Assembly: GCA_002150815.3 (NCBI GenBank)
Contig: NDFF03000381.1
Location: forward strand, 248,001 to 312,000
Direction of reading: 5' to 3'
DNA: 64,000 nt
Source of the DNA: Grammothele lineata
Lineage: Eukaryota > Basidiomycota > Agaricomycetes > Polyporales > Polyporaceae
In this document: piece by piece, positions 55,889 through 64,000 of the stretch
Position numbering within the stretch: position 1 is the stretch's first letter
How the letters are laid out: each line of letters begins with the position of its first letter
The notes under the pieces: generated by a model
Seen by the model: only the letters and a program-made list of their open reading frames with translations
Databases searched by the model: none
What the model was told of the DNA's origin: nothing
Position numbers and translations under genes: made by a program

Positions 55889-57365
55889 ATTCTCGCTCTC
55901 GGCTGGGGGTGCGGGGAGGTCGGGCTTCTATATCCGAACTCCGAGGGGGGTTGATGGGACGGGTGTCTCGGGCGAGGGGCCGGAGGTGCTTAGTCTGCGA
56001 GGCCGGGAGGGTTGGGGTGCACGACGGACCGGGCCAAAGGGTCGTCGACCTGGGAGGTCGAGCTCAAGGAACGGTGGATGGAGGGATGCAAGAAAGCTGC
56101 GCAGCGGACTGGAAGGTGACCGGGCTTGGGACGGCGGCACGGTGGAAACGGCGCGGTGACTAAGGGAGCATATGGCGGCGTGCGCCGGATGCTACCTAGG
56201 AGAGTGTGGGGATGGTCGGGGCCTGATGCGATATGTTTGAACGCTCGTCTCCCACCCTCGCTGTGGCGTGCCCATGCGTCCGGTGTATGCGCTCCCGGCG
56301 TTTGCGATGACAGCCTGAGCGGTGGGTTCACGCCGTCCAAGCCTCGGCGTTGAACTTGGCCTCTAGCTCGTTGTCGGAGACGATGCGCCGAGCGTGCGTT
56401 GAGCGGCCCACTCGGCGGTGGCTACGAGCACCAGCTCGGCACCGCCGGTCGAAGCTGGTGGAGATGAAGCATGGATTCGCTGTGGGTTCAGGCGGCTCCG
56501 CTCGGTCCGTGCAGAAAGCCGCGAAGGAAAGGATATCCGCCGCCCGCAAACGGAAAGACCGCGTGCGCGCGGGGGTGGCAGAACTGCAGAGGCTGGGGAA
56601 CGCGCATCAAGAGAACAGAGGGAGCATGTGGAGGACCGCAGGAACATGTGGAGACTTCTTCCAACGACCCCGCTGGCGGCCGGCGAGATACCCAGGCCAT
56701 CTCCCGAAATAGCAAGACGTTCGCACGTTCGACTGCGCATACTCAGTTCTTACTGAACGCTACCGGCAGGCTTGAATCCCCTTTTAACTCTAAACTCTAC
56801 TGCCAAAATTAACGTGTCGCCACTCATTTCAACAGATCTAGACCGCGTCGGACACTCGACAGAGCGCGTCAACGGATTAGTCGCAGTGGTTACCCCAACG
56901 TTTGACTGCGGCCGTCGTAATGAAGCATTCCTAATACCTCATCTCTACCCTCCTCAACACTGAATAGCTGGTATTGGTTGCGTGACTCGCGAGGGGCCAG
57001 ACGAAAGGCGAATAATGATAAACTGCCAGGTTCCCTCCAATAATACATGGTATGTAAAGAATCGGGTGACCTGGGAACTGGAAACTCCGCACGTCGCGGA
57101 AACATACGGCTAAAATATACAATTCTCAGATTGTACAGCGCAGTCACGTACCGTACGTCTGCGAGATACGACACCAACCGTGCGTTCACTGGATCTCTAC
57201 TCCCTGCAACACTCCGGTCGTGGATATGCAACCTTCTAGATAGCCACGAGACACACCCACGGGTAAGAATATGTAGCACCTCTGACGGACGTTCCTCGGA
57301 CCGAACCCACTCTGAGCGGCATATCTGACACTACTAGACGTCGTATCGATAGATGTCAGACGCCA
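55889..57365. other. Intergenic between arrestin-like genes
   Basis: About 1.5 kb. The frames at 56350-56740 on both strands and 56890-57279 (-) show no motif. Confidence 0.4.
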
Positions 57366-59166
57366 TCAGCATGAACTGGACACGGGCAGAGCCTTGCTGG
57401 ACTTGACCGAGTCCGATGTCAGATGGACCGGGATAGCCTCGTTCAGCGGCAAGTATTGCGGCCGACAGCTCGACGGCGGGTCAATCTGCAGCAGAATGCT
57501 GTCCTGTCAACGGCGCGCACGTCAGCATCGTTCCTTATTACACGCAGCCCAGGCTGTATGGAAGCACGGACTACTCACCACGACCCTCACTCCTGTCGCC
57601 TCGAATGCTCCGCCGAGGTGCCGCCCCTCAGACGCGTTGCGTCCGGAAGCGGGTAGAACGATCGCCCCGGACCATACAAGCTCGCGGGCGAACGGCTCCC
57701 GCTTGCTCGCGCTGTGCACAACACCGTTCCCGATCGTCCGCGAGGTATGCATGTAGCTCCCCTCCGGAGCTGTCACGCTCTGCTTCTCATCCTCCAAGGG
57801 AGACCAGGGGGCCTCCTCCGACCTGTTCGCGCACACCATTCCGAGGACCGCGCGCCCGACGCCCGTGCGGGAGGGACGCGCCTGATGCGCGGCGTTCGCG
57901 CCGAACCAGGTGAACCCAGCGCTGCCAGCGTCGACGATCGTCGTGCGCTGGGCGAGTATGCGGAGCGGGCATCGAGCCGCCGCCCGGCGCGCGGAGATCT
58001 GGTTCTGTACCGACTCGCACGACGCGACGGAGTAGTTTGAACACGTCGGTGATAGCGGTAGGAAGGACGCTGGCATAGGCCGATACTCCGTGAAGGGCTC
58101 GAGGGCGGACTCGGACTCGGCGCTGAGGGTCACGCAGAATGGGATCGGCTCCTGGTAGGGACAAATCTGGGACGACGGTAGATACAGCTGGACCTTGATG
58201 GGCGGTGCTTGCTCGTTCACGGTACGCATTTGGAACTTGAATACGGTCTTCGGCCTTTCCTCCGATTTCCAAGCCGGATTGCGGGGAAATGGCCCAATGT
58301 GCAAGGGTCGCGTGCGACGGGAATATCGGAAGGGTACTCTCGTTCTGTACCGACAATCACAAACTCAGTCTATAAGGTGATGATACGAAGAGAGGGGGAC
58401 GCACGTGCTAACTCCGCGCCATAACGTCGACACGTCTCTGAGCAGCGTCAAGTTCACTACGATTGCGTAGCTGACTCTCACCGAGAACCCAGGGATCCCG
58501 TGAAGTTCTTCGGAGAATGTCGGGGGCAGGGGATAACGTATCCCTGCCTTAGGGTCGAGGTATGCGCTTGGAAGTGAGTAGAGGAAGGACGCTTTGGGAG
58601 GGAAAGAGCCATGTCTTGTAGCATCCCACGAATATATCATGTCGTCGACGACCTTGATCATTGTCGAGCCTGCACCAGCAATTTCTTCGATATGGATTGC
58701 TCCCTCGACCTGTAATGAACACGAAAACTATGTGCTCAATTATGAGCCGTGCCGAGTGGACAGCAAGGCACACCTTCAATTCAAGCGCAAGCACGCCGGA
58801 CGGCCGCACGATCGCTAGGATTCCCTCAATTGTATCCCCATTCGAATAATGAGGCAAGGAGGACCCTTCGCGTTGACCGCTGAGGAGCAACGTAAGCTTG
58901 CTCGAGTGCTTGACGTAATGCCCTGAAGTGTCGGACTGCCGCTTCAAGATGCGAGATGGAAGACCGGGCCGATTCTGGACTAGTGAGTCTAGGGGTAGGA
59001 TTGAGGGTAATGGGGGCACGGTCGGCGGTAGGGGTTCTACTGCACGTCGCTTGCTAGACTGTGATGGCGCAGCATGTTCAGGCGTGGCTGGTCGAGAGAT
59101 TATGGATATGCGTGAGGTGGGCCTCGGACTCTGCACCGCAGCAAATGGATGTCGTGCTACTGGCAT
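57366..59166 (-). CDS. Arrestin-like protein (copy 2)
   Basis: Start taken at ATG 59166 (MPVARHPFAAV); the frame runs further only through TTG. It follows the plan of copy 1: Ser/Pro-rich head, KHSSKLTLLLSGQREGSSLP, then NGDTIEGILAIVRPSGVLAL, EGAIHIEEIAGAGSTMIKVV, LPPTFSEELHGIPGFSVRVS, then KTVFKFQMRTVNEQAPPIKV and QLYLPSSQICPYQEPIPFCV, a long variable region, and a C-terminus DSILLQIDPPSSCR, LPLNEAIPVHLTSDSV to the stop at 57366. Sequence identity to copy 1 looks low, so this is an old duplication. Exon borders in the variable middle are not settled. Confidence 0.7.
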
Positions 59167-59887
59167 CGCGAGTCGGCCGTCGGGTAACAGGCAGAAATGC
59201 GCTGTGCGTCGGTTGTAGAGAGAGGCGGTGTGGATGTCGGAGCAGCGCAAACGGGACGGGAAAGTAAGGGTATGGCCTCACCAGGGGGAAAGCGGACCCC
59301 CAGGCGGGGTCGGGGGTATAAGAGAGGACAGCAGCGGACAAGCCATCTTTGATGTTCTCGGAGAGAGACTTCGGAGGATGATGATTAACTTGGGAGGCGG
59401 GGCTGAATGGAAGAATGCGTAGTTCTGCCTCCAGGCGCTGACGTCGAAAGGCGGCTGTTGAGAGTTCGCAGATTGCTCGGGACCTACGAGTGAGTAATCC
59501 GGATAGGATACAATATGGTTTTGATGCGTGTAAAGCGGCGCCGCAAACCTTGGCCACAAGAGCCATACATAGTGGGCTGAACTCAGGCGGCGTGGGCCCC
59601 AATCAAACTTCGAGGACTGTGAGAAGGGTCTGGGCACGGGGTGAGAAGCAGAGGACGGCATACGCCAGACAGCGAACAAGCAGATAGTGGGGCGCTGATA
59701 GCACGGGAAGGAGTGCATCCCGAGTGCTGTACCGGCCCGCCCGTCCCGTGAGCGGCACAAAGGAAGGTGCAACACCTCTTTGGAATAATGTCAACAAGTA
59801 CAGCCTATCGGCGGTGATGCGGCGTTGTTGTAATCCATCGCAGTGAGAGATGTAAGGAAAAGATATAGATGCCCCCGAGAATACTTA
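59167..59887. other. Intergenic, no gene seen
   Basis: Promoter side of arrestin-like copy 2 and 3' flank of the CoA-transferase gene. Nothing recognised. Confidence 0.4.
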
Positions 59888-61695
59888 TTAAATGATTTTC
59901 TTCTCTTTTAACTCCGCTATCTCTTCGTCACCATATCCAAGTTCGGTGAGGACCTAAGATGTCAAAATCAGCTAGAAGCTTGAAGAAGGCTGAGGGCTAC
60001 GCCAGAAACTCACCTCCTTAGTATGCTGGGATAAATACGGCGGCGGTCTAGTAATGGGCATCCTCTTGCCATTGTAGGTCACTGCCGGTGAGACGAGCTT
60101 AACCTTACCCGCTCGCGGATGCTGTGGCAGATGTTCATCTCCAACAATTGTGGCGTGAACATTTCTGGACATACCTCCACCTCGGTGACCATCTGGCGCG
60201 CCGACACTTGTGGGTGAGCAAATGTCTGCCGTATATTGTTAATGGGTCCGAAAGGCACCCTGTACGGACTAGAATTAGTCGCTCTCTCCATGACAGGAGT
60301 GGTTTCAGTCCTCACCCCAGACCTGTCAGCTTCTCCAGCCAGTGGTCACGGTTCTCCTTGAGAAGTGTCTCATTGATGAGCGACACCAGCTCCTGCCTGT
60401 TGGCGACCCGAGCCTTGTTGGTACAGAACTTGGGGTTTACGGGCAGGTCTGGACGTCCCAGAATATTCTCTGCGAATAGCTTGAACTGTGGATGGCGCAT
60501 TGATCAGCAATGATCCGCAATTTAACTCTATCCCAAATACATACCTGCTTCTCGTTGCCCGCCCCAATCATGATAAAGCCATCCTTGCAGGGGAAAACCT
60601 GATAAGGAACAATGGACGGGTGTGATGTTCCATGCCGACCACCCTCCTGCCCCGCAATCAAGTAGTTTGATGCAATGTTGGCTAGACCAGCGAGCTGTCG
60701 GCGGAACGTTAATTGTGGTATTCTGCTAAGGTCAGCTGACCTACTTGAGATTCAAACAAGTTGCAGTCTATCCAGACCCCCTTGCCTGTTCTCGCCCTCG
60801 ACAACAGGCCAGCCATGATAGCGCCATGCGCATACAGACCAGTGGCTATGTCCGTGGCGGCCACGCCGACCTTGCATGGTGGACCGTCAGGTTCGCCTGT
60901 GCTGTGCCGAGGTTGGCGTACCGCGAGAACGAACTCTAAACTGGAACATGCACGTACATGTGCATAAGGCCAGCTTCTGCTTCGACAATCACGTCATAAC
61001 CCGCGGCCTTCCTGTATGGGCCAGTTTGACCATAGCCTACAGATTGTGTTTGTATGACCAAAATCCGGGGCAGTGCATTCACGCAGAACTCACCGGTGAT
61101 ACTTGCGTAGATCAGCCTTGGATTGACCTTTTGGCAGTCCTCCCATCCAAGTCCCATCTCAGCCAGCTTCCCCGACACAAAATTCTCCACCAGAACATCC
61201 GACTGCGCTACAAGCTTGTGGACGATGGCGAGGCCTTCTGGCTGTTTGAAGTTCACGGTAATGGACCGCTTGTTCCTGTTCACAGCAAGGAAATATGCGG
61301 ACTCGGCGGGAAGATGCGCTGCCTCTTCTGGAGCCTCAGGGGAGAGAGGGGCAGCAGGTGGGTGCCAGGATCCTCACGCACAGGGTACACGTCAGTCACG
61401 GCACTGTGGAACGGAATTAGTCGTTCGGCGCGGCGGGCTCACTCGTGTCATCACCTCTAGAGACCTCCTCGACCTTGACTACGTCTGCACCGAGGTCCGC
61501 TAGAAGCATCGTCGCGGTGGGCCCTGCGAGAACGCGCGTGAGGTCAAGGACCCTGATGCCTTGAAGCGGTGGAGGAATGCCCTGAAGAGGGGCATGGCTG
61601 GAGTCGATGTTGAGGAAACGGGCACCAAGTCTGCGTTGATTTGAAAGGGCCGCTAGACGAAGTAGTGCATTTCCTTTCACGAGCGTATAAGACAT
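59888..61695 (-). CDS. Family III (CaiB/BaiF-type) CoA-transferase
   Basis: Start ATG 61695 with a basic, mitochondrial-targeting-like head ([20 protein letters not shown]). Pieces in order: [20 protein letters not shown], then [62 protein letters not shown] and [20 protein letters not shown] (AGYD carries the Asp expected to form the acyl-enzyme); [73 protein letters not shown]; and an end [20 protein letters not shown] with stop at 59888. It is closest in type to succinate-hydroxymethylglutarate (SUGCT-like) or formyl-CoA transferases. It moves CoA between organic acids, probably in the mitochondrion. Confidence 0.86.
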
Positions 61696-62261
61696 GGTGC
61701 AGGGGGTGGGAGATGGCAAAGTGCAGGGCGTTCAATGAAGGAGGACTCGAGCCTTAGGCCTCAGGGATGTAGGCCCTTGCCAACCCCACACAACGGCCGA
61801 CGCTGGACGCGCCCCGGTGACCTAACCGACGCGCACAAGCCGTTTACCCAAGGATAGCCGCGGAGCTCCGGGGACCGCTCGGGGGCGTCTCTCCCGCTAC
61901 GGCCCGGAACCCCGAAAGGGGAACCTGGCAGAAGGCGCGTTCCGACTGGCCCTGAAATGACGCGTCAAGGTTGCCACGCACAAGCTCAGCTTTCATACAG
62001 TAGTAGTAAGTGATAAAGCTTCGACTTTGCTGCAAGCTTCTGATTACTGATGGCTACATTCTCTACTGACCGAAAATTCCGCTTGAGTAAGGGCCAGTGC
62101 ATACTAGCCAGGGGAAGCAAGTTTGCCACCCGGGCCATGCAGGATTCAGAGAGAAGGCCCGGGGTTCCGCCAGCTGCCATCAACGTGTTCGCAATACGCA
62201 TGTGAGTTCAGTTTCTGGTACTAGACTCGCGGCGATGCTACACGCAAGCAGTACGCAAAAC
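61696..62261. other. Intergenic, no gene seen
   Basis: Between the CoA-transferase start and the P450 stop. No RNA gene or motif found. Confidence 0.4.
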
Positions 62262-64000
62262 CTATATACCGCCAAACTGACGAATCAACGCCTCTGTGCT
62301 CCTTGAACGGGGCGTAATAATGCATCGGACGTCCTGCATGGTGCTGGCCATAGAGTCTTCGGGATGAACAAAGTCTGCCCCATCTTCCAACAATGAGCAC
62401 TCACGAAATAAGTCCGTTGTTGACGCGCGGCTTGACGCGGACCGGCCTTCCTTCCTCATCCACAGGTGGCCGGATATCGAACGCATGCAATACCGATGCG
62501 ATATAGATGAATGCAGTCGATTCCGCGAAGTATCTTCCGGGGAAAATACTGCAGTGTGCACACGTAAGTTATATGCACGAAATTTCTTCTTGGCTTTGAA
62601 AACTCAGACGTACTGGCGTCCAAAGCCGAAGGCGATCCTTCCCGGATCACGGACGTCGGGATTTAGCTTGCCATCCTTCATGAAACGCTCCGGCATAAAC
62701 TCCTCTGGTCGAGGATATACCTCGGGATTGTATTGCATCGCCCTTAATTGAAGCCGGTGCTTCGGAATCAGAGCTTGCTAGAGCTCAGAAACGGAAAGAT
62801 ATGCGCACCATGTGTTTGGCCAGATAGTGGTACCCTGGGGAATGAAGTACCCATCTAGTTCATCGTCTGATATATTTTGGTGTGGAACCGCGCCGGGAAG
62901 GATGGCGTGCCATCGTAAAGATTCCTTCATGATAGCGTGAATATAAGGCATATCGTGGCGGTCTCCAAATGTTGGGGATCGTTCCGGGCCGATAATTCGG
63001 TCTACCTCTGCCTGCGCTGCCTTCTGAACCTCGGGATAAAGGGACATGGCCACGAAGAAACTCGTGAGCAGGGAAGAGGTCTTCGGATTCAAATCAATAG
63101 TGAACGGGGACTAGAATCCGTTATAAGAAGAGACTTACTGTCTCGATGCTAGCTGGATAAATAAGATGTTAAGCGATGGGCAATTCGTGTACAGAACAGA
63201 ATTTCTTGTATTACCAACGTATGCATTTGCAGCCATATTTTTTGCAACCTCTATATCGGAGTGAGATGGATCACTTTGCAGGGGTTCCTTCGTCCTTTGA
63301 AGGATAGCCGCTATGATGCTACCAGTTCCTTGGCCTGCATCCTGCGAAAAAGAAGACATGAGCTGCTCATCATATCACTGCCTGGTTCACAGTGGCAGGG
63401 ACAATTGCTGCTTACGAGCTGGTCTATTGCACCCTTCCAAGGAATGTCGCGAACATCACGGGTGAGCTTGCGCACCTCTTCGATCTCCTTGAGGAATGCC
63501 ATCCCGGGCAATGAGGACGGAAGTCGCGCTAATAAAGGAAACGATTCAAGCACGGCTCCAGGCGTGAGCAGCTGCAAACTATCCACGCTCTTCTGGAACA
63601 CATTGATATAGGGATCATCTTTGGGGATGGCGTCCAGTCCGTATACTATATTCAACGTCACAGATCCTAGGCAGCTAGTAAGTTATGGTGAGCCACACGT
63701 ACATGAAAGCACATCACAATCCTCACTATTGAAGATGTCCCTGGAGATCTTCAGGATGGTGGAGAAGACGGACGAGAAGGCTGCGAGCGCTTGCTTCCTG
63801 TGCTGGCTCGTATTTATCCAGAATTCCAGGATGGAAGTATTGCCAAAACATCCGCCGGTGACGACGCCATGGATTCCCATACGGCATCAGACTCAGAGCC
63901 CAACCCCACCCTGTACTAAGAAAACCCAAACGCATGAAAAATTTGACATTTTGGTGAGTAATTTTCCGAAGTACTCACAAATAGACCATGTTGAATTCTG
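62262..64000 (-). CDS. Cytochrome P450 with altered heme-binding motif, 5' end cut by window edge
   Basis: Partial gene. The stop is at 62262 and the N-terminus lies beyond the right edge. Readable parts: YGNPWRRHRRMFWQYFHPGI (helix C region WRRHRR); YTLNIVYGLDAIPKDDPYI; KNMAANAYVASIETTSSLLT (I-helix, with SIETT in the place of A/GGxDTT); IMKESLRWH (ExxR motif); VPHQNISDDELDGYFIPQGT; PEEFMPERF; RIAFGFGRHIFPGRYFAEST; then DIRPPVDEEGRP and ITPRSRSTEALIRQ. In the heme loop the absolutely conserved Cys is Phe: the spliced codons read CAT ATT TTC CCC GGA where I/C-TGC-PG is expected. All other core motifs are intact, so this is either an inactive P450 or a base error. Confidence 0.85.

Overview
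This is nuclear DNA of a basidiomycete fungus, most likely a wood-decaying Agaricomycete of polypore type. The evidence is GC-rich genes broken by many 48-70 bp GT-AG introns, a polyporopepsin-type aspartic protease, a GH43-CBM35 exo-galactanase-like enzyme, a GH30 glucanase, a DUF6535 membrane protein, a HET-domain protein and a P450. No tRNA, rRNA, CRISPR array or bacterial-style operon was seen. Gene models were built by hand from splice-site reading. Where an exon sum is given it closes on a whole number of codons.

Layout. 0-2 kb: GH43-CBM35 enzyme (+). 2.3-3.1 kb: copy 1 of a dispersed repeat. 3.6-5.5 kb: FAD monooxygenase (-). 5.5-9.7 kb: no recognisable gene. 9.75-11.3 kb: aspartic protease (+). 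11.5-12.4 kb: repeat copy 2, abutting the remnant of a zinc alcohol dehydrogenase (-). 13.4-15 kb: BTB protein (-). 16.2-17.2 kb: a TIR-bounded element. 17.4-18.2 kb: small secreted protein (-). 19.2-22.7 kb: tandem aldo-keto reductases with C-terminal hydrophobic tails (-). 23.1-24.5 kb: severin/gelsolin-like protein (+). 24.6-26.9 kb: WD40 DCAF-like protein (-). 27-29.9 kb: repeat-rich island with a pogo-like MITE and GC-rich hairpins. 29.9-32.9 kb: DUF6535 membrane protein (+), convergent with a HET-domain protein (33.2-35.1 kb, -). 35.8-36.6 kb: short-chain dehydrogenase (+). 36.9-38.1 kb: heme oxygenase (-). 39.1-41.1 kb: CCCH zinc-finger protein (-). 43-44.5 kb: PA-TM-RING protein (-). 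46.5-48.4 kb: TAP-like alpha/beta hydrolase (-). 48.9-49.7 kb: repeat copy 3, inverted. 50.1-52.8 kb: GH30 (-). 54.2-59.2 kb: two arrestin-like genes (-). 59.9-61.7 kb: family III CoA-transferase (-). 62.3 kb to the right edge: cytochrome P450 (-) with its heme cysteine replaced.

There is no single pathway cluster. Themes are secreted polymer degradation (GH43, GH30, aspartic protease, TAP-like peptidase), redox and detoxification (FAD monooxygenase, two AKRs, SDR, heme oxygenase, P450, CoA-transferase), ubiquitin and trafficking control (RING, DCAF-like WD40, BTB, two arrestins), and possible allorecognition (HET, DUF6535). The least explained structure is the dispersed repeat family. Its three ~0.8-0.87 kb copies carry a conserved TATA box, splice donors, a short acidic reading frame and an internal direct repeat.
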